Below the pieces are notes generated by a model, which worked only from the letters and a program-made list of their open reading frames with translations, was not told where the DNA came from and searched no databases. Both the position numbers and the translations under genes were made by a program. Of a stretch of DNA of 60,017 nt, positions 46,818 through 57,340 are shown one piece after another (positions within the stretch are counted from its first letter, which is position 1; each line of letters starts with the position of its first letter). The DNA is from an uncultured Granulosicoccaceae bacterium (GTDB taxonomy: Bacteria; Pseudomonadota; Gammaproteobacteria; Granulosicoccales; Granulosicoccaceae): contig CALISD010000029.1 in the NCBI GenBank assembly GCA_938041955.1, forward strand, positions 1-60,017, read 5' to 3'.

Positions 46818-48809
46818 TTAGCGATTCTTCTTGCGCGACTTCCTGGCCGCTTTGCGTTTTCTCTTTTTATCCTGTTTATCCACTGGCTTACCCGTTGCAA
46901 CCTGACCTGAGTCCACCGGCCCCATACCAACGTGATCGAGTGACAGGCCGGGTGGCATTAACCCGTTACCCAGATCCGGCAACATTCCGCTGGCAATTGC
47001 CCCCTTGCCAAGGCCAAACCCACGGTCGTCAGCCAGAGCGGCTTTTAGCCTTTTTATTGCATTTCCACCGAGCACTTCCAGACAGTGGTCTGCCTGTGTC
47101 AGCGCATATTGGCGTTTTAAAAACCGGTAAAACAATCTGCACTCTTCAATGATTGCCTTGGCCTGATCGGGTGGCACCATGACCTTACGCGGCAAGATCT
47201 CAAACACTATCTCTTCCAAAGAACCTGCTTGCAACGTGGCTATAGTGGCACTTTGATACATAAAGGCAAAATGCAAAATTGGCGTGACTATGGATGGTCC
47301 GTCAGGGCATTTTTTTCCTTCAGGTGATTGAAAAAACAGCTCCTGTAAGGCCTCACAAAGCTCATTATGGGTTCCGGCGTCTGGTTCAGCAGCAGTGTGT
47401 GCGAGCAACGCAAGCTGAATCATGGTGGTATCGGCGGGATCTTTCGAGGCATAGCCTTTCTCAAACGGATACGGCGCGCCGATCTCAACAGCGACCTGGT
47501 CACCCATACTGTCTACAGTGATTTTCTTGCGAAATACTTTTTCGCCATCCCATCCCTGCATCAGTTTACCGCGATTTTTCAGCACCGTCGGCAGTGCACG
47601 GCTCAACGCTTCAAACAGTGCCACGTCAGCGGCGGCTAAAGGGCGCAGAAAATTGTCGCGGTCGGGTGTAAAAATAACGGGATAACTTGATGTGTTTGCC
47701 ACTTGCCAGCCGTGCTCGGCAATTTCTTTACGAATAGACGTGGACACTTCGGCTCCATCATCAAAGCTCAATGCACTGTGTGGCGGAACATCATAATCCA
47801 GATCACGACGCATGCGATCACTGGCAATTTGATACTCACTGTAGTGCTGAATGCTGGCATACAAGATAATGCCAAAACTTTCGCCCATCTGGCCAATCAC
47901 TGATAGAACCCCGTTGTCTATGCCGTGCGACTCCACTGTCACACTCAACAGACACGCGTCATGCGGAACAAACTCCCACGGCGAACTGAGGTAAAGCTCA
48001 GTCGCCGCATCAAAGAAAGAGGATATCTGTCCAGCCTTCAGGCCTGTCGATAGGTAAGTATCCGAGGCGTCGCCGGTTGGCATCGCACTGCCAAAGTTCT
48101 CTACTACCTCATCAAGGATTGGCGTATCGCCATACTCTATGTTGATACCGGGTACCTGGGAATCCAGAAAATTCGCCAGCCCCCGGTCATTGACAGTGAT
48201 GTATTTAGGGCGCTGAGGAATGCCTGTCATCGGTGAGCGCATTGCCTGCTGCAATGTATCCAGCGCCACTTGCTTAAGATCAGCCTCTGGCTGGCAGACT
48301 TCGTTCGCCGCGATTAAACCATCGGCATCAATCCACAACATCAAGAATGGTCGATACGATTGCCCCTCCTCGGTGACGTAGGCAGGCATTTCTACCACGC
48401 CGCCATACCAGCGACCCTTTCCCACCGTTTGTGCAGCGGCAGTCGGCAACACAGTCAAGTTAGACGTCCCGTCTGAGTTCTGCTGTTGGAACAAATCGCC
48501 AGTGACCGGCTCATCGATTCGACACAGCTCAGGAGCGACATTCCAGCGCTGCCCACCATCGGTAACGAGGCTGAGCGTCTTTTTGTTTAAACGCAAAACG
48601 GTAGCGTCGATGCGCCCCTCGTGTTTGTCGTGAAAAAACACAGCATCGCCAACCTCAAACGCCGCCATACTTTGCACTTTCTTTTCTGCACGAACCACTT
48701 TGATACGCTCGACGACCAGCTGATTGAGCATCACCAGATCCTCTTCATCGAGGTGGCTGATCATTCTTTTCAAGGCTTGCAGATCAAGCAGGTTGCCGTC
48801 GTCGTCCAA
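46818..48809 (-). CDS. Large soluble protein of unknown function
   Basis: 663 residues, no signal or membrane segment. A helical N-terminus (about 1-45) is followed by a small SH3/KOW-like beta unit (GDAVFFHDKHEGRIDATVLR, about 53-95), then two mixed alpha/beta parts (KGRWYGGVVEMPAYVTEEGQ, RPKYITVNDRGLANFL, and a repeat of that theme later). It ends in a strongly basic tail (KKRKRKAARKSRKKNR), typical of nucleic-acid or ribosome contact. I recognise no named family with confidence. It is monocistronic, with aguA converging on it. Confidence 0.75.
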   Translation of the reverse strand: MDDDGNLLDLQALKRMISHLDEEDLVMLNQLVVERIKVVRAEKKVQSMAAFEVGDAVFFHDKHEGRIDATVLRLNKKTLSLVTDGGQRWNVAPELCRIDEPVTGDLFQQQNSDGTSNLTVLPTAAAQTVGKGRWYGGVVEMPAYVTEEGQSYRPFLMLWIDADGLIAANEVCQPEADLKQVALDTLQQAMRSPMTGIPQRPKYITVNDRGLANFLDSQVPGINIEYGDTPILDEVVENFGSAMPTGDASDTYLSTGLKAGQISSFFDAATELYLSSPWEFVPHDACLLSVTVESHGIDNGVLSVIGQMGESFGIILYASIQHYSEYQIASDRMRRDLDYDVPPHSALSFDDGAEVSTSIRKEIAEHGWQVANTSSYPVIFTPDRDNFLRPLAAADVALFEALSRALPTVLKNRGKLMQGWDGEKVFRKKITVDSMGDQVAVEIGAPYPFEKGYASKDPADTTMIQLALLAHTAAEPDAGTHNELCEALQELFFQSPEGKKCPDGPSIVTPILHFAFMYQSATIATLQAGSLEEIVFEILPRKVMVPPDQAKAIIEECRLFYRFLKRQYALTQADHCLEVLGGNAIKRLKAALADDRGFGLGKGAIASGMLPDLGNGLMPPGLSLDHVGMGPVDSGQVATGKPVDKQDKKRKRKAARKSRKKNR

Positions 48810-49228
48810 CCGAAGTCTCCCAATATGAACCCCAATCTTACAGATTTGCCAGGCCCCCTACCATGCTTGCTGCCAAAAAGCCGCGCTATTTAACCGACGA
48901 AGTACGGGTTCGGATGGCAATCAGCCCTGCCGCTTAGGGAAACTTCAACGCGGTTTTTGCGTCGATGCCATCCTCGCCAGGGATCGATGGGACTGGGAAG
49001 GTATTCAATTTTGCACACGCCTAATGTCTTTGCGAACAGGATTGACACCCATTTTATTTTTCCTGTGCTTGTTAACCCTTACAACTGGGGTAATGCCCCT
49101 CAACGCGCTCTTGCGATGACAGGCAAGTCACACAAAACAATCCTGAAAAATTGACTGGTGACTTAGTTTACTCTAACGCTTAATGTGGTCAGGGCGGATG
49201 TATTACAGATACATCGCTTCCGAGTATT
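48810..49228. other. Intergenic region, no gene
   Basis: A hairpin GATGTAT - TACAG - ATACATC (49197-49215) lies just past the Rieske gene's stop, without a T-run. An open frame at 48957-49154 has no coding look and no ribosome-binding site. Confidence 0.45.
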
Positions 49229-50476
49229 TTATCCGATCAATCGCAGATACCATTTACTGAGCATTTTGATTGCTTCTTCCTGCTGAGAGTACGGGCCTGG
49301 TTTATAGCGACGAGAGCGCACACCCGCATGGTTGTTTTCCGTTATCTCACCATCCTGCTCTGTGGTTTCATACCAAAGCCATATGAGATTATCCCTGTCA
49401 TAATCAACCCCTTCCTGTGCGTGTTTATCCACCATCCAGACAATTTCTACGTCGGAAACTTCTGCCGAAATCGGTGTGAAACGAAAAATCATCGCGTGGT
49501 CGTTAGGCATCAGAAGCGTACTAAACGGGTTAAATGTGACTCCGGTACTTCCCCCATCACAGACGCTAAATTTACCCATCAAGGTTGACGCCAGTTTGCC
49601 ATCACGAGTTTCGCTCAATGTGTTCGCATTGAAGTTTATTGGCAGACGCTGTGCTGATTGCATTGATTGCGAAGTCCAATCATCACCCCACTGATCAGTG
49701 GTATAACCTAGGGAGGTGGCGTGCTGCCGCCACGCTCGCAGCTCGGGTTCAAATGCAGCCAAAGCTTCTGGCATGGCTGAGGAGGGACTAGAGCCAAAGG
49801 CTTTATACTTAGCTTTTGAATGCACATTGGAGAGTTCCGGGTGCGAGGTTAAGCAGTGATAACACTCAAAGAAATTCTCCATCACCAACTTCCAATTGCA
49901 TTGCAAGCGCCAGCTGTGCCTATGCGCAATTTTCGCATTACTCAAATCGTGCAATTCCATAAATGGCTTCATGCGACTGACTTGTTCGTCGAAATCCGGT
50001 GGTGACGCTTCGGATAGACAAACAAAAATCAGTCCTTCATATGTACGGACATGACATTCATGAAGCCCATATTCGTTTTTGTTAAAATCTGCTCCCATGA
50101 GCGGCGCACCCCTCAGGCTACCGTCAAGGTTGTAGCACCAGGCATGATAGGGGCAGACAAAGACTTTTCTATTCCCTTGTTTGTTTAAACATACTTTGCT
50201 TCCGCGATGACGACACGTGTTATAAAACGCATTGATAGAATCGTTACTATCTCGAACGATGATAATTTCGTCACCCGCAATCTCGACGACAAAAAAATCT
50301 CCGCGGGAGGAGATCCGTGATTCATGATCCACTAACAACCATTGTTTAAACACGACACGTTGCATATCGTGCTCGAAAATAGCGGGATCCGTGTAGAACA
50401 TTTGTTCCAACGAATACCCTGACACCTGACGATCAATTAGATCACGGAATTGATTTTTTGGCTGACTCGAATTCAT
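49229..50476 (-). CDS. Rieske-type oxygenase alpha subunit, GbcA-like
   Basis: 415 residues. Rieske 2Fe-2S ligands C88, H90, C108 and H111 (NTCRHRG ... CPYHAW). The mononuclear iron site is in ENFFECYHCLTSHPEL (H207, H212). Overall layout and end (YKPGPYSQQEEAIKMLSKWY) resemble glycine-betaine demethylase GbcA and choline/carnitine monooxygenase relatives, which are common in marine bacteria. The reductase partner (gbcB-like) is not in the window, so the substrate is an inference. Confidence 0.88.
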   Translation of the reverse strand: MNSSQPKNQFRDLIDRQVSGYSLEQMFYTDPAIFEHDMQRVVFKQWLLVDHESRISSRGDFFVVEIAGDEIIIVRDSNDSINAFYNTCRHRGSKVCLNKQGNRKVFVCPYHAWCYNLDGSLRGAPLMGADFNKNEYGLHECHVRTYEGLIFVCLSEASPPDFDEQVSRMKPFMELHDLSNAKIAHRHSWRLQCNWKLVMENFFECYHCLTSHPELSNVHSKAKYKAFGSSPSSAMPEALAAFEPELRAWRQHATSLGYTTDQWGDDWTSQSMQSAQRLPINFNANTLSETRDGKLASTLMGKFSVCDGGSTGVTFNPFSTLLMPNDHAMIFRFTPISAEVSDVEIVWMVDKHAQEGVDYDRDNLIWLWYETTEQDGEITENNHAGVRSRRYKPGPYSQQEEAIKMLSKWYLRLIG

Positions 50477-50864
50477 TAATCACTCCACCCTGTTTACGCT
50501 AGTCGCGCTCGTGTTCTCGCATAATACACAACTCTATAACCTCCGATGATCCAGACTGCATCATCCGTTTTACGTCAAAACCACCGGAAAACCTGTAACC
50601 AGCCGCCAGTGTTAATCCCGATGACAGAAAAATTCTGCACAACAATATGATAACCCCTATCTAAATCCAATTTTAATTAGTCTGTTCATCAAGGGTCTAT
50701 GAGTGCAATCCATGTCGCTTTTTACTGTGCCGGTCCAAGTCTCTGGCGCCAGTTCCCAATCCCTCCAAGTCCCTCCATTTTATGCTTTGAGTAATACGCT
50801 GGCGCTCTTGCATTGGACTCGGTAGCAATCATTGAATATCCGCCATGAAGGAAAGCACAGTTCA
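50477..50864. other. Intergenic region, no gene
   Basis: 388 bp upstream of the Rieske gene and downstream of the cyclase-like gene. It should hold the Rieske promoter; no strong match or structure seen. Confidence 0.4.
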
Positions 50865-53800
50865 CTATAGCGAAGAATTCTCAATAAATTCCAGGGCAGC
50901 TGCAATATCGTCTGCACAATCTCCCTCCGCTATGCTTGCGCAAATTGGTTGCAGCAAGAAACAAGCTTCCCGAGTACGATTAATAGAGTGCAGCACTGCC
51001 GCCAAGTCGATAGCAGAGCGCAATTCCCATGATTTACTATGTTGTTTACGTGCCACCGCAAGAGCAGTTTGAAGATGGGATATCGCGATCTCAGGTTGAC
51101 CGCGTTTAACAGCTAACGCGCCGTCCAGGCGATGTAAATTCGATAACGCGATTACTTCGCCAGTCTGATTGATAAGACTACGCGCCATATCAGCCAATTG
51201 TTGCGCTTTATCATAAAGTTCCAGATTAAGTGCGTAGTATCCTGCGTCAATTCTAATCGACGGTACTGTCAGCGTTCCTATCGTCACGCAATATGCATCC
51301 AGCTCCAGAAATTTATCGATTGCATCTGCATCGCCGGCCGCTGCAGCAAGAACGGCAAGCTGACTTTGCGCCTTAGCTGCGTAAAATGGCAGGCCGTTTT
51401 CAATGGCAACAGTTGACAATGAATTGGAATGCCTTGCGGAGACGGCATAGTTCCTCGCCGAGCGGGTAACACCGGCCAGATAATTGTGCATATAACATAT
51501 TGTGTTGGTTTGACCTGTTGAAAGAGCTTCACTCTCTGCCTCAATTAAATGCTCGTCTGCCTGACGTGTTTCTCCCAACGCCCATAAATTGGCAGCGATG
51601 GTGCAGCTATTACATACACCATGGTCAAGGTCATTGTGTTGTGTTGAAATGTGTTTAACTGTTTTGTACGTTGAGTGGGCCGTAGCCAGAAATGGTTGTG
51701 CTGCGACAAAGCGTCCCAGTGAATATAAGGAGGTGCCGACGAGACGATTCGCCACGGGCGTTAGAGCTTTATCAGTATTTTCCTGTAAATGCACTTGCAT
51801 TTCTTCCGCCACTGCAAGTGCTGACGCATGTTCTGAATGGATATGATGGCCTATCCATATGCCATATAGTGCTGAAAAACGTAGTGGTGTTTTGTCGATT
51901 TTATCGGCGAGCTCCAGCGCATGCCTGAATGCGGTTATGGTTTTACTGTCACCATACCCATTGCCAAAGCACCGTGCCCGACCCAGCTTGATTTGAAGTT
52001 CCAGCGAGCGACTGATTGTATTGGGATCAAGACTCGCTTTAATGCTGCTATCTATTTCCGGAGACAAAAGGGCAGTAGCACGCTCAAGATGCGATATTGC
52101 TTCATCAAATGCCGGCCGTGCTAATGCTGCTTCACTTGCCTGCTCCCACAGATCAATGGCTTGCTCCGATTGATTGGCAGCCTCCGCATGCCACGCCAGT
52201 AGCTCAGGCGGGTTATCAGTGTCTTCTATAAGGTATTGCAGTATATTACGATGGATTTCTTGTCGAGCATCCTTCAGCAGACTTTCGTAAGCAGCGTCAC
52301 GAACTAGCGCGTGCTTAAATGTATAGTGTGCCTCTGGTGGCAGCCCGCGGCGATAGATGAGTTCTGCTTCGATCAATCCTTCAAGAGCCGCACAAAGGTC
52401 GGATTGCTGCAGTGGGGATACACTTTCGATAAGCCTATGGCTAAATTCACGACCAATGCAAGCAGCCGTTTGCGCCATGATCTTTAATGGTTCTAATCGA
52501 TCCAGTCTTGCCATCAAACTGTCATGCAGCGTTACCGGAATTGTTGATGTATTTAAAGTGCTTTTTGGAGAATATTGCCTGGCGTTTTTCGTCAATGCGC
52601 CATTTTCCAAAATCGTCTTGGTAAGTTCTTCAACAAAAAGCGGAATACCGTCCGTCCGGTTAGTGATGATTTGCACCACATCATCAGGTAATGGCTTACC
52701 GCCACTCAACTGATCTACAATAGCAATCACATCCGCGCGCTCCAATCGATTGAGTAGCAGTCGCCGAACCGATGGATGGCCTCCAAAATTGTGAGAGAAC
52801 GTTGGTCGGGCTGTAGCAAGGATAAGCACTTTTTCGTTTTGAATAGCTTCTAATGCAGTATCCAGTAGTTCGAGTGATGTCGGGTCGATCCAGTGCAAAT
52901 CTTCAAAAACGAACAACAGCGGTTTGTCTTTGGACCGCCGAACGACTACTTCGCAGATAGCCTGCATGGTGCGTGTACGTTGTGCGGTGGGTGTTAGATT
53001 AAGTGGTGGATATCGCCCATCGGTTGCGATACCCATCATCATAGCCAATAGTGTTACCTTCTCGGTATCTTGACCAATCAAGTGCGCAAGTTTGTCGAGG
53101 CGTGTTTCGTTGCTATCGTCGGGCTGAAAACCTGCATCGTATGTAATTTGTGAGATGATTGGATAAAAGGCGCTATCGGAATGGTACGCTGAACACTGGC
53201 TCGTGATGCGGTTGTGGTCATCTGCTGAAATGCTGTTTATCAGTGCACGTATCAGTCTCGATTTTCCTATCCCCGCTTCACCAGTGACTAAAATCAATTG
53301 GGCTTTTCCTGCTTGCACGCGAGACCAATGTGCCTGTATTTGCTGTAGCTCCTGTTCACGCCCGTAGATGGGTGTAAGTGCCCCGTTACGGCGGGCGTCA
53401 AATCGGCTCTCAAGTGTTGATTTCCCGGAAACCGAAAAAGTGTGCACTGGGTGAGCTATGCCTTTTAACTCGTGCGTGCCAAGTGACTTCAAAGAAAATA
53501 CATTGCCTAAAAGGTTGCATGTTTCCCGGGGCAAAACCAATTGGTCCGGCTGGGCCAGACTCTGCAATCGAGCAGCCAGATTAGGGGTTTCGCCTACAAC
53601 TGCTGCCTCTTCCGAAGCGCCACTGCCGATCAAGTCTCCTACGACAACAATACCGCTCGCCACACCCACTCGCGTAGACAATGGGGTACCGTCGGGACTT
53701 TTCATATTTTTTACGCTTGCTATAGTCGCAAGTCCAGCACGCACAGCACGCTCGGCATCATCTTCGTTAGCACGTGGCCAGCCGAAATAACAAAGCACAC

Positions 53801-54251
53801 CATCGCCCATGAAGCGCGCTACGAACCCCTCATGTCTGGCAATGATACCGGCCACATTATTTTGGTAGCTGGTGATTATGTCGCGCAGGGTTTCAGCATC
53901 ATATCGAGTCGACATTTCTGTGGACCCGACCAGATCAATGAACATAACAGTCAAGTGTCGACGTTCTGCTGCGGATGAAGGGCCGGATAGATCCTGCTGG
54001 GGAGTCTGCAAAGCAGAATATGAAGTGGAAATTGATGCTTCGCTTGTTGACACCAATTTTGTATCGTCAACGCTTAGAAGCGAAGCGGCACCCAGAACTT
54101 TGCGACGTGGGCCCAATGGCAGGCCCAGAGTCTGAAGATCGTCATCAGTCAAATAGGGCAAAGCCAGAAGATCAATCTCGGCTTCTACAAAAGACGGGAT
54201 ATATTTTTCCAGACCGAGACTGCCTAGCCATTGCTCAATTCCTAAAGACAA
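50865..54251 (-). CDS. SAM domain / class III cyclase / AAA ATPase / TPR signalling protein
   Basis: 1128 residues. SAM-type domain at about 5-60 (IEQWLGSLGLEKYIPSF). A class III cyclase domain follows at about 95-270 (VMFIDLVGSTEMSTRYD with a metal Asp, then ARFMGDGVLCYFGWP). An AAA module has GEAGIGKS and LLFVFEDLHWIDPTSLELLD. The last 500 residues are TPR-like helices. Such proteins read a signal through the helical part and may make a cyclic nucleotide. Both metal-binding Asp motifs are intact, so cyclase activity is plausible. The ABC-like protein at 31.8-34.8 kb has a cNMP-binding domain, a possible but unproven partner. Confidence 0.9.
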   Translation of the reverse strand: MSLGIEQWLGSLGLEKYIPSFVEAEIDLLALPYLTDDDLQTLGLPLGPRRKVLGAASLLSVDDTKLVSTSEASISTSYSALQTPQQDLSGPSSAAERRHLTVMFIDLVGSTEMSTRYDAETLRDIITSYQNNVAGIIARHEGFVARFMGDGVLCYFGWPRANEDDAERAVRAGLATIASVKNMKSPDGTPLSTRVGVASGIVVVGDLIGSGASEEAAVVGETPNLAARLQSLAQPDQLVLPRETCNLLGNVFSLKSLGTHELKGIAHPVHTFSVSGKSTLESRFDARRNGALTPIYGREQELQQIQAHWSRVQAGKAQLILVTGEAGIGKSRLIRALINSISADDHNRITSQCSAYHSDSAFYPIISQITYDAGFQPDDSNETRLDKLAHLIGQDTEKVTLLAMMMGIATDGRYPPLNLTPTAQRTRTMQAICEVVVRRSKDKPLLFVFEDLHWIDPTSLELLDTALEAIQNEKVLILATARPTFSHNFGGHPSVRRLLLNRLERADVIAIVDQLSGGKPLPDDVVQIITNRTDGIPLFVEELTKTILENGALTKNARQYSPKSTLNTSTIPVTLHDSLMARLDRLEPLKIMAQTAACIGREFSHRLIESVSPLQQSDLCAALEGLIEAELIYRRGLPPEAHYTFKHALVRDAAYESLLKDARQEIHRNILQYLIEDTDNPPELLAWHAEAANQSEQAIDLWEQASEAALARPAFDEAISHLERATALLSPEIDSSIKASLDPNTISRSLELQIKLGRARCFGNGYGDSKTITAFRHALELADKIDKTPLRFSALYGIWIGHHIHSEHASALAVAEEMQVHLQENTDKALTPVANRLVGTSLYSLGRFVAAQPFLATAHSTYKTVKHISTQHNDLDHGVCNSCTIAANLWALGETRQADEHLIEAESEALSTGQTNTICYMHNYLAGVTRSARNYAVSARHSNSLSTVAIENGLPFYAAKAQSQLAVLAAAAGDADAIDKFLELDAYCVTIGTLTVPSIRIDAGYYALNLELYDKAQQLADMARSLINQTGEVIALSNLHRLDGALAVKRGQPEIAISHLQTALAVARKQHSKSWELRSAIDLAAVLHSINRTREACFLLQPICASIAEGDCADDIAAALEFIENSSL

Positions 54252-54659
54252 TTGGTGCTCCCTTAGCGATGATCCACTTTAACGATTCGATTGAATTTTT
54301 TCCAACGCAAATACAAGCTTGTGTTTTCTGCAAGTTAGCAAGATCACTGCATCCGATCGATTCTTAAAAACAGCGTTGCAATGTTCCGCTCTACAGCTAA
54401 TGGTGTTTATCTGAGGTTCAAAGTAGTATGCGGACATTCGCAGTGCTTCATAAAACCGGGGCAGCCTAACAACATTAATCTGGATCAGTTGATCGTCCAG
54501 CTACAGACACGCCTTTCATTGACTAACCAACGCTGAAGAAATACGACCGGTATAGACAACTCGACACGCTGCCCCATGAACCGAAACTCCAAATACTACC
54601 GAAACAAATATTAATAGCCAATCGCTGCAATCTCCGCCGCGCACAAACCCAATTGCACA

Positions 54660-54816
54660 GGGGACTGTGCGGGAAGTTCGGTAACAAACTTTTCACAGCC
54701 ACAGTCGTCAGATCAAGGCGGAAAAATTCAGGCATAGCTGGGCCTACGTCGAATTCTTCTAACGCCGCAACTGAGGCTGTGGTGAAGAAAGGTATACCGA
54801 ACTTTCCAAACAGGCT
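54660..54816 (+). mobile_element. CTAG-type palindromic MITE-like element, copy B (diverged)
   Basis: About 157 bp, same orientation as copy A. The left end is GGGACTGTGCGGGAAGTTCGG; the right end is CCGAACTTTCCAAACAGGCT. It has lost the outer CTAGT bases. The rest of the 875-bp gap between the cyclase and histidine-kinase genes holds only the kinase terminator. Confidence 0.85.
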
Positions 54817-55062
54817 ACCAGGGCCAGCAATACTGCCGGCACTGCGCAATGATAAAACCTATATTGGGGATAAATTTAGTAACCCTGAAAATACCCCCAC
54901 AAAAACGAAAACCTAACGCCAATAAAAAAAGAAAGGTAGTTTGATTTTGCAGCTTGACTTGGGCAGGCACTGCAAGCCATTTGGAACACATATCGAGCGC
55001 ATCTTTACAACATCGGGGGACTTATAGAAATACTCATAAATAACACCGCGCAGCTGCCTACC

Positions 55063-55093
55063 ACAAAAAAACAATGCAGCAGTCACTACTGCA
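55063..55093 (-). terminator. Terminator of the two-component operon
   Basis: Minus strand: an 8-bp stem TGCAGTAG / CTGCTGCA (one G-U pair) with a 3-base loop, then TTGTTTTTTT. It lies 34 bp past the kinase stop. Confidence 0.65.
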
Positions 55094-55126
55094 GTCGGTT
55101 ATAACTCACAAGCATGACATTGACGT

Positions 55127-56233
55127 TCACTTCACAACGGGCAAAGAAATAGTGATAACCAGCCTGGTACCGTCAAGGGCCGCAGCAACGCTACCGTGAT
55201 TGGAATTACATAATTGCCTGACAACAGACAGACCCAGCCCACTGGGGTGTTCATTAATTACACGGGTACGGCTTTCGGATACTCGATAAAACCGATCAAA
55301 CAGAAACGGCAGAGCCTGTTCGGAAACGTCAGGGGCTTCATTGCTAAAGACCAGGGAGCACACGTTCATTTTCTTATCAAGACATACCTCTACAACACAT
55401 GACCCATCAACAGAGGCATATCTGAGCATATTGGAAAATAGATTATCAACAATTTGTTTTTGTATATTTGCAGCCGCGATTATCCGGTAATTACTCAGTG
55501 ACCGCGGGATCAGCAAGTCCAGTTGTAAACCGCGTTGCCGAAAGCGCGTTGCCCAGCCACACTTTGCGTTGCCCAGCAAACCTGTGATCGAGACAGTTGC
55601 TTCGATACTCGAGCAGACAGTATCTGAATTATCCAGCTCCATGGTTTCAATAGTATGTGTCAGCATAGTTAAATGACTTAGCTCACCGGATATGAGCTTG
55701 AAATAGTCCTTATCTGCTTTAAAAATCCCGTCCTCCAGCCCCTCGGTATATCCCTGCAGGCTCATGATGGGTGTCCTTAGTTCGTGCCCCAGGTCTGTCA
55801 TGAACCGGGCACGCCGTTGTTCCTCCTGTTGCAGCGCCAACGCTAACGCGTTGAAGTTGTCCGCCAATTGCCCTACCTCCCCCCTCTCGATAGTTGCACG
55901 AACCCCGTAGTCACCATGTCTAAGTCGCTCTGTTACCTGAGCCAGAGACCGTATCGGACGCGCAATCAGCAGCGCCAGACCTATAGACGCGACAATTGCT
56001 GTGATAAGGCCGGCAACAACGCTAATCCAAAGTTGTCGCTCCACATCGTCTACATACATAGCATGCAGGCGTCCAGGCTCGATGTTGAAGGTCGACATCA
56101 AACGTTCAGAGTACACACTGCTTTGACGCATAAACGTCAGGTACCAGGCCATCGCCAGCAATGCGATAGTGACAACATTAGCGGCGATAATTTGCGCAGT
56201 AAGCCAAGGCCATTTACGAAATCTGGTAGGCAT
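55127..56233 (-). CDS. Membrane sensor histidine kinase
   Basis: 368 residues. Two membrane helices (about 12-34 and 68-90) flank a short periplasmic loop. A HAMP linker follows (ARPIRSLAQVTERLRHGDYG), then the H-box FMTDLGHELRTPI with phospho-acceptor H150. The ATPase end has an N-box near NLFSNMLRYA and GLGLSVVRQL; the G1 box is loose (NEAPDV), as in BaeS-type kinases. The small sensor loop suggests membrane-near sensing. Three bases follow the regulator stop before its ATG. Confidence 0.92.
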   Translation of the reverse strand: MPTRFRKWPWLTAQIIAANVVTIALLAMAWYLTFMRQSSVYSERLMSTFNIEPGRLHAMYVDDVERQLWISVVAGLITAIVASIGLALLIARPIRSLAQVTERLRHGDYGVRATIERGEVGQLADNFNALALALQQEEQRRARFMTDLGHELRTPIMSLQGYTEGLEDGIFKADKDYFKLISGELSHLTMLTHTIETMELDNSDTVCSSIEATVSITGLLGNAKCGWATRFRQRGLQLDLLIPRSLSNYRIIAAANIQKQIVDNLFSNMLRYASVDGSCVVEVCLDKKMNVCSLVFSNEAPDVSEQALPFLFDRFYRVSESRTRVINEHPSGLGLSVVRQLCNSNHGSVAAALDGTRLVITISLPVVK

Positions 56234-56235
56234 AT

Positions 56236-56955
56236 TCAGTTACTGGTGTGGTGCTGAATCGACAGTTTGTAACCAAAGCCACGCACCGTTTGAATCATGG
56301 CCCCCGCCTCTTCTCCGAGCTTTATTCGCAAATGATGAACGTGCACGTCGATGGCTTTCGGGCTAACCGCGTAGTCATTACCGTAGATGGTAGAAATGAG
56401 CGTATGGCGCTCAAAAACGCGACCGGGGCTCCTCATGAGTTGCCGAAGGATACGATACTCGTGCGGCGTCAGTTCCACGGGCATTTTATTGACCAGACAA
56501 ACCGGCTGCATATTGTCCAGTTGAATGGGACCTCTCATAGTCATGTGGCCTTCCGCCGACTGGCTGGCTCGAACTCTCTTAAGGATTGCGCCTATACGCA
56601 CCAGCAGAACGCGTGGTGAGAAAGGCTTCACCATGTAGTCATCCGCTCCCACACCAAACCCTAGAAGAATATCGCTTTCTGTCCCGAGTGCGGTTAAAAA
56701 CAGAATGGGAGTGTTGCAGCCTGCTTGCTGCATCACCGCCGCAACCTCAGTTCCGGTTTTTCCGGGCAACATCACATCCAGCACACAGATATCAAATTCA
56801 CGCTCGAGCGCTTGTTGCAAGCCCTTATCGCCATCTGTTGCAGTAACGACGTCATATCCCTCACTTTCCAGATAGGCACTCAGGAGATTGAGAATGTTCT
56901 CGTCGTCCTCGACCACAAGAACGGACGTGTTTAGTTCACTGTCAACTGATTGCAA
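56236..56955 (-). CDS. OmpR/PhoB-family response regulator
   Basis: 239 residues. Receiver: acidic pair in VVEDDEN, D60 in CVLDVMLPG, Lys in YMVKPFSP. The winged-helix DNA-binding end is complete (LTPHEYRILRQLMRSPGRVF, IDVHVHHLRIKLG, VRGFGYKL). First gene of the regulator-kinase pair. The target genes are not known; the YHS gene upstream on the same strand is one candidate. Confidence 0.94.
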   Translation of the reverse strand: MQSVDSELNTSVLVVEDDENILNLLSAYLESEGYDVVTATDGDKGLQQALEREFDICVLDVMLPGKTGTEVAAVMQQAGCNTPILFLTALGTESDILLGFGVGADDYMVKPFSPRVLLVRIGAILKRVRASQSAEGHMTMRGPIQLDNMQPVCLVNKMPVELTPHEYRILRQLMRSPGRVFERHTLISTIYGNDYAVSPKAIDVHVHHLRIKLGEEAGAMIQTVRGFGYKLSIQHHTSN

Positions 56956-57340
56956 AATAATTGATCCGCATGGGATGAGACCATTTTTAAGGGCTGAAAA
57001 AGATGGCTCTACATCTGGGCTTGGCAGTCAACCGAGCTAAGCCGTCAATCACAAATTGTTCACGCCATCCGGGTATTGGACGGCAAGACTCAGAATTGGT
57101 TCCTGCCCTGCATGCCTTATAAGTTGAACCAGGTATGTCTATTTTATCTATTTTTATCGGGCATAGCGGCAACAGACTATGCACAAGTACTCTGTGCATT
57201 CAACACCAGAGCACAACTTCGCGTCACATTTCATTAGATCCCTCGGCACATGGCGGACCACTTTTCACCCGCGATCTAAAAATCCGTTTTAGCGAAATTG
57301 GCTCTGACGACCCATTTCACGGGCCCACGAATAAAACCGG
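56956..57340. other. Intergenic region, no gene
   Basis: 385 bp between the YHS stop and the regulator start; it should hold the two-component promoter. No clear structure. Confidence 0.4.

Noticed and set aside
48957..49154. 65-codon open frame between the unknown protein and the Rieske gene
   Set aside because: No ribosome-binding site, no recognisable composition and no domain.
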